Positions 55,001 through 61,614 of a stretch of DNA of 64,000 bases are shown in pieces. The notes beneath the pieces were generated by a model. That model had not been told where the DNA came from. It worked only from the letters and a program-made list of their open reading frames with translations, and did no database searches. The stretch is from Salisapilia sapeloensis. Taxonomy: Eukaryota; Oomycota; Peronosporomycetes; Peronosporales; Salisapiliaceae. Made by a program: the position numbers and the translations under genes. The stretch is taken from assembly GCA_023334545.1 (NCBI GenBank), contig JAADVB010000087.1:1-64000 (forward strand), in the 5' to 3' direction. Positions within the stretch are counted from its first letter, which is position 1, and every line of letters begins with the position of its first letter.

Positions 55001-55292
55001 CTGGTCTGTGCTCGTCCTTGTTGTCGACAGGTTTCTTCGACTTGGACAAGAGGCTTTGGACACCGTTCGAGACCTGCTGCAGTGACGGATGCAGTTCTCC
55101 AGACGTGCTGCTCTTTGGAGCTCGACGAGGCATCCGTGCTCGCAATGGAGTATTTGCGCCGCTATGTTTTAAAGGTGAAGAGGATCCATTCGCATGACGC
55201 TGCGGTTCATACAGTCGATTGATAAGTTGGTTTTCAGCCGGCGGTTCCAGCATGTGCGGACGGCGTTTTTCGCCATCATGCTTGTCCGACAT
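43035..55292 (-). CDS. Axonemal dynein heavy chain, inner-arm type
   Basis: A single uninterrupted exon of 12,258 bp encodes 4085 residues. The motor has four nucleotide-binding AAA modules with P-loops GPAGTGKT (about 1365), GPTGAGKT (about 1645), GVTGTGKT (about 1997) and GVGGSGKQ (about 2370), then the antiparallel coiled-coil stalk (about 2600-2930) and the C-terminal barrel ending in the axonemal signature TLSTTGISTNFVIAVYLP. AAA1 shows FNCSDQIDYKMMGKLF and CLDEFNRIDIEVLS. Length and C-terminus fit the single-headed inner-arm group (DNAH3/DNAH7/DNAH12-like). It powers flagellar bending. The N-terminal 130 residues are basic and disordered. Lack of any intron contrasts with its finely split neighbours. 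Confidence 0.95.
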   Translation of the reverse strand: MSDKHDGEKRRPHMLEPPAENQLINRLYEPQRHANGSSSPLKHSGANTPLRARMPRRAPKSSTSGELHPSLQQVSNGVQSLLSKSKKPVDNKDEHRPVEAVECSNVNQGSASNLPTRDSSDRPGCTPDVSFTASLNLDARYLREFQQGNFLYLRKRRNTDLAMYALEVVDHYQVDSQNYFTMSREGITHFTSEGSEFWSLDRWETEYMRFTQLLTIPFFQKYKLWKNYTVWKQSVRLNKMRHAKKRLKERLFLLAPSLQPTLLQLRAMCLDISKLELVSFEPNKVYTLPEFDKAQEETREKVSQLLKSFSDEALRLCISACDNVVDTFLATNKISADHKMTFMERAALRKECSKLTNFLRLADFLTIDATIQLTLRSFQKLYEALTAPKRIGSESAEQQGENAAAKKVAKGKKAPPPPSTAIFYVTVEMDAKSTSTNALPPHDSWNAALQQSLKEALRLVETPVRYLGHEALTPYTSASAEDEGKTGWSVEQLNVALILNEDAAFSTLTNDIFVALDEAFESVEEYLDVFSPYHQTFNENKGQLQTLVETYEDAPVEFFAESIEKYRAQGQSFTDIPDAAVIGIFKVDSTGFKGHLLPNPDKCIAGIRTLVPQLMKQTSSSLLEQITKLSPIAFSNPSTPDAFVEKVVHMGNVNTLLPDMKGSYRRVYQMAVLMDTHEWRVPDDIKEDIVLMKEGVLSLEGQATKFDGEVDTDTARFSQMILDAIEPLNRNVETLREKLEHPKLDTIKTPLPEVLSYLELQQNTLNGLTADSNRLAKYQAELQQPVSEFPELQDVAQHFDLKMKLWSGLRDWQDITAKYSDTIFDNIDVAAITKQVQSYVKVAYQAQKAFTGNEVAELLQREVDKFKLVLPVVSDLRSPALKSRHWDLIRETLGFDIQKESSLTLGQLIERDVMQHGETISSISVAAQQEAVLEEMLQKVRDAWVHTEFEVKPYKESKDVFALGSVEEVTAKLDDSIVTISTIMGSRFVGAIQEEVESWRKKLVTLQETIEEWLLVQKNWMYLENIFSAPDIQRQLPDASKIFSHVDTSWKSIMRRTNENPHVLTAGTYPGIKETLQQHNAHLDKIQKNLEDYLETKRMAFPRFYFLSNDELLEILAQAKNPQAVQPHLRKCFENLVRLDFGDVPGSIDMLAMISSENEVVPLGKNLKARGNVEDWLRALEGSMKASLYKLMKAGLLDYDTKARAEWVCDHPGQVVATVAQMTWARSTEEALRDADPVAAMKVWYERVVYELNELIVKIRGDLTSLERKVIVALVTTDVHARDIVECLWKEQVDNVGNFIWQQQLRYYWDPQVDDVLIRHSDSVIDYGYEYMGATSRLVITPLTDRCWMTLTGAYGLKLGAAPAGPAGTGKTESSKDLAKAMAIQCVVFNCSDQIDYKMMGKLFRGLAQAGNWTCLDEFNRIDIEVLSVVAQQLLILREGRVQGKEHLNFMGVEITLKDHHVIVTMNPGYAGRTELPDNLKVCFRPVSMMVPDYALIAEIMLFAEGFSDARTLSRKMCKLYILCSEQLSQQPHYDYGLRAVKSVLVMAGTLKRANPDLNEDVTLIRALRDSNIPKFLADDLPLFHAIVLDLFPGTIIPPNDYGELQTALEGEILKKGLQTVPTFITKVIQLFDIFNVRFGGTLVGPTGAGKTTCYRILQSTMTTLREQGSSNPVYQTVHATVLNPKCITMGELYGEFNEATQEWHDGLASTIMREAVADETSDVKWTVFDGPIDALWIENMNTVLDDNMTLCLANGERIKLKTEMKMLFEVMDLAVASPATVSRIGVVYMTGTDLGWMPFVQTWIEQEIPSEFPAEGKARIMHNIQTYVDKCLTFVRRKCHEFVPTVDINLVTSLCRLFAALFTQAQESNESGKEPSPAPYTRYQLQEMLEVLDKVFAFSLFWSIGASMTSDTHELFDAFIRELFAESKLNLPNSGFVFDYYVDLDNSRFQPWQEIVPKFQYRPDVPYFKMTVATPDTVRFTYVLRALVAAKRPAYLTGVTGTGKTVTIQDLLLELQGGGVAETSEGGEEGGAANAGAISKFMTMVLNFSAQTSSLVTQTTIENKLEKKRKNLLGPVAGKRMIIYVDDVNLPTVEEYGAQAPIELLRQFLDFGGFYDRDKLFWKDIADTMLLTSAAPAGGGRSHCTPRFVRHFHVMSMMPSSEASMKLIFSSILGGFLQKFPPKIVAMTDPIISSVIEIYNRVTLELLPTPNKFHYTFNLRDVSKVFQGILMITPGRCPDTDTMNKLWVHEVSRVFEDRLNDTKDQTWYEDLVCSLLSRVFACNWTPETLFHSACPLSFVDFLKPGAPTPLYENCGDAFKLTKILDDFLESYNVTFANKMNLVFFRDAVAHVCRLTRILRQPRGNAMLIGVGGSGKQSLTRLASFIVDSKCMQIEITRGYGSNEFHEDLKRMMISAGVQGNPTVFLFTDSQIVDESFLEDINNVLNSGEVPNLFPPDEIDRIVGDMRPVLKEMGLPETRDNCLSTFVERVRNDLHIVLAMSPVGSALRVRCRAFPSLINCCTIDWYHNWPKEALQSVADRLLANVSLPSEDLRTSLVEMCSIVHTSSNAFGDEFLAQLQRHVYTTPKSYLDLIGLYVKMLHEKRGALNTIKGRMEVGVSKLEDTNSIVDSLKTELIQLQPILQQKAIEAEDLLKRVSVDQEAAAVVRVRVSQDEAVVAKQAEEVSVVQADAQKDLDVAMPALNNAIKALDSLSKSDITEVKSFTKPPEAVETVMSAVCLLLNEKQTWEGAKKLLNDVAFLDKLKTFDKDNIPAATLKKLSKSVENPGMAVEVVSKVSKAATSLCMWVHAMDVYSKVAKEVGPKRENLERMNKKLADANAVLHEKQEELRVVNEKVALLEKQCQETLDEKDRLAKDAGVTEKRLERAEKLISGLSVEGARWKESVSSLSNSILDLIGDTFLASACISYYGPFTGSFRDRIVSSWLSEVQRLEIPCSAGYSLSNTLGSAVETRDWQLNGLPTDATSTDNAILVTRGERWPLMIDPQGQANKWIKKMVGGEKLDVTKMTNPNLLRILETCIRNGKALLIEDIDESLEPSLEPVLQKAIYKQSGRLLIRLGDSDVDYDPAFQLYLTTKLPNPHYLPEVYIKVTVINFTVTMDGLENQLLGDAVKHERPDIEEKKNRLVVTMAQDKKQLQDIEDRILKQLSESSGNVLDDQDLIDTLQSSNATSKVIKERVVESEATEIEINKAREAYRGVATRGSIIYFVVADLALIDPMYQYSLPYFQRLFNICFDEAPPSNDLPVRLQNLIDFQTRYIYVNICRGLFEVHKVLFSMLICCKILMHSGRISPREWSLYLRGAPPSTEHAADRPTNPAPDRLSELQWDLVNELESVVTSRTILSGNESEATASDDALYEDHYAFSGLAASLSLKWSAWSEWLKRPDLLTAPSPEEYTTILTSFQLLLLLKALAEEKVPAAIVHLISTEMGDEFGRLAPTTMDEIYADIDRKTPCIFVLSAGADPTGMLLRFAKEMQFNDRLHLISLGQGQGPRAEQLINSSKKVGDWVLLQNCHLAKSWMPKLEKIVEDLAQCSEEDCDNSFRLYLTSFPAAYFPVTVLQNGVKLTNEPPKGIRANLVRSFTTLVSDDTYEGFSELGSFDDGLTKSKGWKTLLCSLTFFHAIVQERRKFGALGWNIKYEFNDTDLETSIASLKKFLEEQPLVPWDALQYVTGQINYGGRVTDDWDRRCLMSLLENFYTPDVLDPDYKFSESGLYRVPQVESYSGMLEYLQQLPAFDNPELFGMHDNANVTYERNESAYMTKIILGLEPRDGGGGDSSAISSDQRVMDIATNLLENLPENLDPELAGPTTFKTREVAGTVVMDSLATVLSQELVKFNTLLDRMRRSLGDIQRAINGLIVMSSDLDNMYTAFLNGKVPQLWAAVSFASLKPLGSWTKDLLDRVVFFRNWLLNGEPVVFDLSVFFFPQGFMTGTLQNFARKYQTAIDSLAFVFNVCQVDSAEELTESPNDGVYIDGLWLQGARWDRNQFVLQDARHGEMFSPMAIVHFLPATNVQRNKADYACPVYKTSVRQGTLSTTGISTNFVIAVYLPTRKKPDYWIMNGTAFLLNLDT

Positions 55293-55662
55293 GCCGATGG
55301 GCAGGGACGAAAGCGTTAAGAAAGAACTTTGGATCTATTCTTGCAGCATGCCGGATGAAACGACCGACCAGGAAAACCGAAAGAAGATCATCATAGCAGT
55401 AATCTATACAACTCCAGTGGATATGGAGGATCTATTTGCAATCATATTCGATGCAGATGCATGCATCGAGCCTCTAGTAGAGCAGCAGGCGATGCATCAA
55501 TCCTTGCTTGGACCTTCACTCTGCAATGTGAGTTGTCTGTGGAGCCCTTCACTCACGATTGGATATCTTCTACCGGACAACAACTAATTTTGACACGAAA
55601 AGCTCATTTTGGAATTTGGATTCTTCCAAGGACATTCCGACCTAGACTTTGATATATTGACG
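55293..55662. promoter_or_regulatory. Divergent upstream region, dynein and Maf
   Basis: 370 bp between two divergent ATGs. It holds the near-perfect core promoter of the Maf gene at 55602-55617. An open frame at 55348-55527 followed by a possible GTGAGT donor could be read as an N-terminal extension, but the core promoter downstream of it makes that unlikely. Confidence 0.5.
55602..55617 (+). promoter_or_regulatory. Oomycete initiator/FPR core promoter
   Basis: GCTCATTTTGGAATTT matches the classical oomycete core GCTCATTYYNCAWTTT at 15 of 16 positions. Transcription would start near 55605, giving a leader of about 58 nt before the Maf ATG at 55663. This is the best core promoter match noted in the window. 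Confidence 0.75.
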
Positions 55663-56480
55663 ATGCTTGCTGGAATTGCAGATCTCCTGGCTACAAGACG
55701 CATTATTCTTGCATCTCAGGTGCATTGGAGACCGAAGATTTTATGCTTTAATCAAATTTTATGCTTAGCTTCAGTACGTGAATAGAGCCCTCGTCGACGA
55801 GAATTGCTGAGTGACTGTGTACGTATTGCTCTATATGACGAGAAATACACAAATGCTTAGGAATGTGTCGTATGTAGAATCTGGTGTTTGATGTCCTTCC
55901 GTCCAAGTTTGAGGAAAATCTTTCCAAGGACCAGTTTGCGTCGCCTGTAAGAATCATTCCATTCTCCTGATTCCATAGACCTGTAATTAAACCTCATGGT
56001 CCACAGGATGAGTATGTCATTGCGACAGCAAAAGGAAAAGCGTTAGATGTTTTCCATGCATCCGATGCTACGGAGAAACCGACTATTGTAGTGGCCTGTG
56101 ACACTGTCGTCGTGAACGACAACAAGATTATGGAAAAGCCCGAGGATGAAGAAGACGCCTTCCAGACAATACTTGGTCTGTCAAACAAGACACACGAAGT
56201 GTACTCTGGTGTGGTCATCATGTCCACAACCATGGGTCCAAACGACCCTCATGTCTTCTTTGAAAAAACGATCGTCACTTTTGGCGACCTCCATCCATCG
56301 GACATCAAGGCATACATCGCGACGGGTGAGCCGATGGACAAGGCTGGGTCGTATGGACTGCAAGGCAAAGCCCGTTGCTTTGCCTCCAGTGTCCATGGTT
56401 GCCACAACAACATCGTCGGCTTCCCATTACAGCGATTTTGCACGGAGATGAGAAAACTAGCCGAACAGAAGCAGCTATAA
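55663..56480 (+). CDS. Maf-family nucleoside triphosphate pyrophosphatase
   Basis: Four exons: 55663-55719, 55786-55818 (33 nt), 55878-55946 and 56007-56480; introns 66, 59 and 60 bp; 210 residues, the normal Maf length. The joined motifs are the nucleotide-binding IILASQSPRRRELLSDC, the loop FDVLPSKFEENL, then ACDTVVV, KPEDEEDA, and TGEPMDKAGSYGLQGKA. Maf proteins hydrolyse non-canonical nucleoside triphosphates such as modified pyrimidine or dTTP/UTP substrates to monophosphates, cleaning the pool; the animal homologue is the Maf half of ASMTL. The start is fixed by the core promoter at 55602. It is divergent from the dynein gene. Confidence 0.9.
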
Positions 56481-56564
56481 AGCATTTTGTTAAACCAGGG
56501 GACAGACAGCTAGCGAGATGAAAGAAATGGAACGACGTCTGTACTTGAGGTTTATGACTCCACT

Positions 56565-58052
56565 CTACTCTGTTTTCTTCTTTTCCTTCGGCACTGGCAC
56601 AAGCGAGAAGAGGACGTACAGCACGACGCAAACGATGTGACCTGCAAAGTTGACGTTCTTCAGAGCCTGTAGCGAGTACTCGAAAGACATGACTTGGAAC
56701 GGCATGACAAAGTAGTGCATGCCGAGAACAGTCGCGATGGTGCCGACAACATCGTACATTTTCTTCTTCAAACCTTCCGAGCCGTCCGCCTCGAGGAATC
56801 TTGGACGCAGACGTTTATGTGCGAGTCGGTTGACCATGGTCATGAGCGGCAGACTCAGGAAGAAGAAGTAGTAGCCAGGGTAGAAGCCGTGCCAGAAGGC
56901 AGACGTAAAGTACGTCATGAAGAGCGAGTTACCCGTGCGCGTGTACACGTATCGCTCCAACCAGTTCTGCGTGCCCTTGTTCCACGCCTTGGACGCATCG
57001 CGTGTGCTCGCCGCCAGCTCAAAGCTTACAATGTCAATGTTGCTAACGCCATTCCATCCCTTGGCGGCTCCGTCCTTGTCAAAGCCTTCAAAGCCGAAGC
57101 CACAGAGAACGGTTGATCCTTCTGCGATTTTCCAAGCGCCATAGTACTTGATCTTCACAAAGATGAGCGTGACGTACAGTTCCTTGACTTGCAGATACCA
57201 CGGCAACGAAGCGACTGCGAAAGAGCGGAGTTTCTCGATGGGGAAGAAACCTCCGTAGAGCGCAAAGGCTGCCATGAGACCGCTGCCAACGAACAATTTC
57301 GAGCAGACGGCTAGAACGCCCGATGGGCGTTTGAATTCACCGTTGAGCATGAACTTGGTGCCTCGAGCAACGTCCAAGTACTCTCTGATCTCAAAGGCTG
57401 GGCCGGCAAGGAACGTTGTAAAGCTGTAGACGTAGCCGAAGAACTCGAGAGGGTTGGGCAGTGCTGTGATGAGGAAGCGTTCGCGACCCCTGTACAGACG
57501 AGCCATGGAAGGAGATAGCTCCTTGCCTTCCAACGCAGCTTGTTGAGCTGTCTTGTCAACGACACCGTCATAGTAGTTGAAAGCAAAGCTCGTGAGCTTG
57601 ATGACCAGCAGCATCTGCGGACCTGTGAAGTCGAGCGTCCAGCCCATGTAGTCCACGTAGAGGCGATAGATGTGGGACATAGACATGTAGGCCATGTTAA
57701 AGACAAAGGCCAGGTAGGGTGCATACTTTGGCGGGCCGAATGAAACGAGGACGTAGGTCGTGATGGCTGCGAGGAAGGAGTGGATCCAAGCGGATCCGAG
57801 GACGAACTGAGCCATGCTCAACCCGACGATAACATCGAATAGATGCTTCAATGTTGCAGAAGGGAGGAATCGATACACGAGCGCGAGTGGATAGGCTCCA
57901 AAGAGGCACAGGACATAACGAAGCTGGTCACCAGGGAGTCCAACGGTGTCTCCAAGATCCTCCACGAGGGTGCGTAGACCTTCGAACTTGAGAGGCGTTG
58001 CTAGCTCCGCATAGGGCTGTAATTGCGTGACGATATCCACCAAATGCTCCAT
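56565..58052 (-). CDS. MBOAT lysophospholipid acyltransferase, intronless copy
   Basis: A 495-residue multi-pass enzyme of the membrane-bound O-acyltransferase family, closest in length and motifs to LPCAT3/MBOAT5 and yeast ALE1. It probably re-acylates lysophosphatidylcholine or related lysolipids in the ER. Signatures are VDYMGWTLDFTGPQMLL, KLTSFAFNYYDG, GWNGVSNIDI, the active-site block WNKGTQNWLERYVYTR and the catalytic histidine in SAFWHGFYPGYY. The C-terminal KEKKKTE is a lysine-rich tail of the kind seen in ER-resident proteins. The start is the ATG at 58052; a GTG extension was rejected. It is head-to-head with a paralogue 222 bp away that contains introns. Confidence 0.9.
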   Translation of the reverse strand: MEHLVDIVTQLQPYAELATPLKFEGLRTLVEDLGDTVGLPGDQLRYVLCLFGAYPLALVYRFLPSATLKHLFDVIVGLSMAQFVLGSAWIHSFLAAITTYVLVSFGPPKYAPYLAFVFNMAYMSMSHIYRLYVDYMGWTLDFTGPQMLLVIKLTSFAFNYYDGVVDKTAQQAALEGKELSPSMARLYRGRERFLITALPNPLEFFGYVYSFTTFLAGPAFEIREYLDVARGTKFMLNGEFKRPSGVLAVCSKLFVGSGLMAAFALYGGFFPIEKLRSFAVASLPWYLQVKELYVTLIFVKIKYYGAWKIAEGSTVLCGFGFEGFDKDGAAKGWNGVSNIDIVSFELAASTRDASKAWNKGTQNWLERYVYTRTGNSLFMTYFTSAFWHGFYPGYYFFFLSLPLMTMVNRLAHKRLRPRFLEADGSEGLKKKMYDVVGTIATVLGMHYFVMPFQVMSFEYSLQALKNVNFAGHIVCVVLYVLFSLVPVPKEKKKTE

Positions 58053-58274
58053 CTTGGCGTCTGTGGTTGGAGGGAGATGACTCACTTGGGTGGATGGCTT
58101 CCAAATCACGTCCTTTTCGACTGGCAGGGAAACTCGGTATTATCAGGTATACAAACTTGTAGTCATTCAGGTTGAAGTAGCCATGACGCAGAGGGGTAGG
58201 GTTGCCAACGTCATGTGACACCTGCCTCGCCCTTTGATGGGCATTCGACCGAAATCGACAGACAAGAATCTACC

Positions 58275-59906
58275 ATGGAAATGTTGATGCAGATGGCATC
58301 GGTTGTAGAGCAATTGGCAACGCCGTGGCAGTTCACATACGCCAACGAACAATTGAGGACGATTGGAGATGCCGTTGGCTTTCCAGTCGACCAACTACGA
58401 TGCGTTGCATGTTTCTTGCTAGCATATCCTCTCGCAGCGATGCTGAATTTGCTTCGATCGCATAAATTAAAGCATTGGGCGAACTTTGGCGTTGGTCTGG
58501 CAATGGCGCAATTCGTCTATGGTCAGGGATGGATCCACTCGTTCACGTCAGCGAGCGTCACATATGCGCTTTTGCACGTCCTGCCCATGCGCATCGCACC
58601 TTACGTCATTTTCGTTGCGAATATGGCTTTCGTGGCCTCGCTGCACTTGTACCGAATGCACGTCGACTACATGGGCTGGAGTATGGACTCCACGGCGTCT
58701 CAAATGCTACTGCTTATCAAGCTCACGAGTTTCAGCTTTAACTATTACGACGGACACGTTCCATCGATGACCAACGTTCTACCAACTGACCCGCCCGTAA
58801 GTAGTATTAAAATCTACTATCCTAATAAGGTCTAATGTATATTTAAACAGAGAGTGGTCAAACAAAAGCAGCTGAGAGCTCGCTTATCCATCCAGGAGAT
58901 GCCGACACTGCTTGAGTTCTTTGGGTTTGTCTACTGCTTCACAACGTTTTTAGCAGGTCCTGCGATCGAGTTTCAGGAATATATGGATGCCATTCGAGGC
59001 TCCAAGTTCAACGAAGCCAAACAAAAACGCCGGCCAGTGTCGTCTGTTGGTCCCGCCTTTTCGAAATTTGCAACCGGTGCACTCTTCATGGCGATGATGG
59101 CATTCTTTGGTCACTTGTCTGACCTTCGTATCATCCTCAAGTCAAAAGACCATATTGCCGTTCGATGCGGAAGACTGATGGTTGCATTGTTCCTTACTCG
59201 AGCAAAGTATTATTGCGCATGGAAACTGTCTGAAGGCGCCACCGTCCTCTTCGGTGCTGGGTTTGAAGGCTTTGATGAAGATGGGAACCCGAAAGGATGG
59301 AACGGTGTGTCCAATATCGATATTGCAGGGTTCGAATTCGGTGAAAGTACGCGAGACATCTCTCGTGCGTGGAATAAAGGCACGCAGCATTGGCTCGAGC
59401 GGTACGTTTACTCCCGCACCGCCAACTCCGTCATTGCAACGTACTTGTGCTCGGCGATTTGGCATGGATTTTACCCTGGCTACTACCTCTTCTTCCTATC
59501 CTGTACGAACTCCTCTTCTTATTGCGCAAATGTATGGCGATTAACGACGTGCTATGTTGAACAGTACCACTTGCTACTTCTGTGAATCGTTTGGCTTACA
59601 AGTACTTGCGTCCTCACTTTTTGACGAAAGAAGGTAAAACGACCACGTTTTACAACCTCATGAGTCTGCTGTGCACATGCTTGATCATCAACTACCTCGC
59701 CGTGTCATTTGTGGTATGGATAGATCAAGTAGCTACATTTCATGATTGCAGTACTAACTTACGATGTCTAGCTGCTATCATGGGAGGAATCTTTAGCTGC
59801 GTACCAGTCAATGGGATTTATCGGTCACTTTGCGCTCATTGCCGCATATGGTGCGTTAACCTTGCTGGCAAATAACTCGAGTAAGAAGGCTGGGAAGCAG
59901 GCTTAA
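58275..59906 (+). CDS. MBOAT lysophospholipid acyltransferase, four-exon copy
   Basis: Four exons: 58275-58796, 58851-59502, 59565-59713 and 59772-59906; introns 54, 62 and 58 bp; 485 residues. It parallels the divergent neighbour throughout: VDYMGWSMDSTASQMLL, KLTSFSFNYYDG, GWNGVSNIDI, WNKGTQHWLERYVYSR and CSAIWHGFYPGYY with the catalytic histidine. The loop after FNYYDG is shorter than in the other copy and sits exactly at the first intron. Predicted ER enzyme of the Lands cycle. Because one copy is intronless and one is split, the pair either arose by retroposition-like copying or lost introns in one member. Confidence 0.87.
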
Positions 59907-60645
59907 ACAGACGATCAACTGGAATAAATAGAATGGCCTGGTGATTTACATAAAACCGCATAGGATGATGGATCCCATCCTGTTAAATGACGACTGACTG
60001 CACGTCGTCAACACCTCTGTTTGAGCTGGAGTGCTCGTACAATGGTTTTACCTGTTTGATGATCTTTATTTACATTAATAAGCACGTGCAGCAGATATTT
60101 AGAGGAAAGTCGAAGGTATCGAAACATACCTAGGTAGCACGGGAGTGCCTGACTCAATAACAAAAAATATGAACTCTGCGTATAGCAAAAAGGGTAAAGT
60201 CTATGGAGGTTGCGACGAAAAGGAGGAATCGACAACTTCAAGGATGCAACTCTAGTATGCAGTGCCGCACATGAACTGCGAACCCTATGAAGCCATTCAG
60301 GAATAAACATATACGGAATATCACTAGTACATGAAATGCAAAGTTCTAATAGGGGTCAAAGTTACAGATTTTGAGTTTGCTGTCCTCTGAGTGCTTCTAG
60401 ATGTCCTCTACTAAAATAGCTAGGTTATAAATATCTCGTTGCTGCGTAAGGGGCAACATGAAATCAGTTAGTCTTAAATTCGGCGAGAGTAACTCTTCGC
60501 CAAAAAGCTCTTCCACTAAGCAGTACGTTGGTTCATTCATCACAAGTCTCTTCTATATGTAATGAAATTCACGATTTTAAGCTCTATTTTCAAATGATTG
60601 ACTCCACCACCTTGCATAGAATCTGTCACTACGGACGGTGTGAGC
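59907..60645. other. 739-bp intergenic region
   Basis: No supported gene. A 100-codon minus-strand frame at 60008-60310 has no recognisable features. The final part holds AT-rich sequence (GCTCTATTTTCAAAT at 60581) that might serve the secreted sushi gene, although it matches the initiator consensus only weakly. Confidence 0.35.
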
Positions 60646-60945
60646 ATGAACAAGCCTTTATTCATACTGCTGTTGATTGCATGCATTGTCGCCTGCTTCT
60701 TGTCACAAGTGCAAGCAGCTATAAAGGTCAATAAAAAGCCAAAGCAGTGCAGAGCACCCGTTCAGATCTACCAAGGGACTACCAAGTACCAGTCGACGAT
60801 TCCAGGGTCCCAAGTGACTTATGAATGTAGGAGAGGGACGAAACTAGTTGGTCATCGGTCGCTCTTTTGCACTAAAGAAGGTCAATGGAGTCCTTCACCT
60901 CCAACTTGTAAACTCGATGTAAGCAAGAAGACCAAGACATTTTAA
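60646..60945 (+). CDS. Small secreted protein with one sushi/CCP module
   Basis: A 99-residue intronless protein. A clear signal peptide (MNKPLFILLLIACIVACFLS, cleavage near QVQA) is followed by a single complement-control (sushi) module with its four cysteines: CRAPVQ, YECRRG, FCTKEG and PTCKL, plus the conserved tryptophan in GQW and Gly/Tyr framework positions. The short tail is lysine-rich (KKTKTF). Sushi modules mediate protein or glycan binding and are typical of extracellular animal proteins; a stand-alone 60-residue module is unusual. Export and size fit a surface or secreted interaction protein, but no function is known. Confidence 0.82.
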   Translation: MNKPLFILLLIACIVACFLSQVQAAIKVNKKPKQCRAPVQIYQGTTKYQSTIPGSQVTYECRRGTKLVGHRSLFCTKEGQWSPSPPTCKLDVSKKTKTF

Positions 60946-61197
60946 ACGTCCATGCATAGATGCTTCTTTGAATGTAAAAGCTTGGCTTATTGCACCGGAA
61001 TAAGTAAGTGCAGTGGAAAGAAGCATGATTTAGCGACATCGAGTCGTGATAGAAATAAGAGAAGCCAAGCAGAGATACTATACAGTAAAATACAGTAATT
61101 TGAGGTTTAATCGGATAGTTTGGTTTGGTTTGGATTGGTTACACAAGCGAAGAGTAGCTTTTGTCTACGTTGCCTATGTAATGAAATGTCGATCGGC

Positions 61198-61536
61198 TTA
61201 GGCGAATTGCAGCACCTCAATCTCAAACACAAGCGTCGAGTCCGGTTGGATGCCCCAGGCTGGGAAACCAGAAGATCCGTACGCATAGTCTGGCGTGCAG
61301 GTCAGGCGAGCCGTTTCCCCGAGTTTCATCGACATGACGCCTTCATCCCAACCTCGAATCACTTGATTCATGCCGACCTGGAACGTAAATGGCTGCTGGC
61401 CTGGATCCTTGGTACTCCAGAATTTTTGCGATAGGTCATTGTTCTTGCCATAGCCCGTGCAATTCACAGTAACGCTCTGTCCTTTGGTCGGTGTCGAGCC
61501 ATTGCCCTCTTGCAAGATCTCCTTCGTCACGCCCAT
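61198..61536 (-). CDS. FKBP12: FKBP12-type peptidyl-prolyl isomerase, plant-like
   Basis: A 112-residue single-domain FKBP. LSQKFWSTKDPGQQPFTFQV, VIRGWDEGVMSMKLGETARL, YAYGSSGFPAWGIQPDSTLV and FEIEVL match plant FKBP12 more than animal FKBP12, where the last loop is GHPGIIPPHATL. The aromatic pocket residues expected for FK506 and rapamycin binding (Trp in GWDEG, Tyr in YAYG) are present. It catalyses cis-trans prolyl isomerisation and in many eukaryotes mediates rapamycin inhibition of TOR. It starts 78 bp from the divergent PAM2-Smr gene, so both share one very short promoter. Confidence 0.95.
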   Translation of the reverse strand: MGVTKEILQEGNGSTPTKGQSVTVNCTGYGKNNDLSQKFWSTKDPGQQPFTFQVGMNQVIRGWDEGVMSMKLGETARLTCTPDYAYGSSGFPAWGIQPDSTLVFEIEVLQFA

Positions 61537-61614
61537 TTCTTCCTACGACACTGTATCCTTGTCAAGGAACGCATACAAATTCACCGTAAAACTAATTCGT
61601 AGGTTATAGTTAAT
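61537..61614. promoter_or_regulatory. Very short bidirectional promoter
   Basis: Only 78 bp separate the ATG of FKBP12 (minus) from the ATG of the PAM2-CCCH-Smr gene (plus). Both start sites and any core elements must lie within this interval or overlap the coding ends. Confidence 0.6.

Noticed and set aside
43035-55292. Many antisense open frames of 60-180 codons inside the dynein gene
   Set aside because: They are shadows of the coding strand's base composition and show no domain of their own.
55348-55602. N-terminal extension of the Maf protein from an upstream ATG with a GTGAGT donor
   Set aside because: A 15-of-16 core promoter match at 55602-55617 lies downstream of it, and the protein starting at 55663 already has normal Maf length.
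60008-60310. 100-codon minus-strand frame
   Set aside because: No domain, no promoter match, composition like non-coding flanks.
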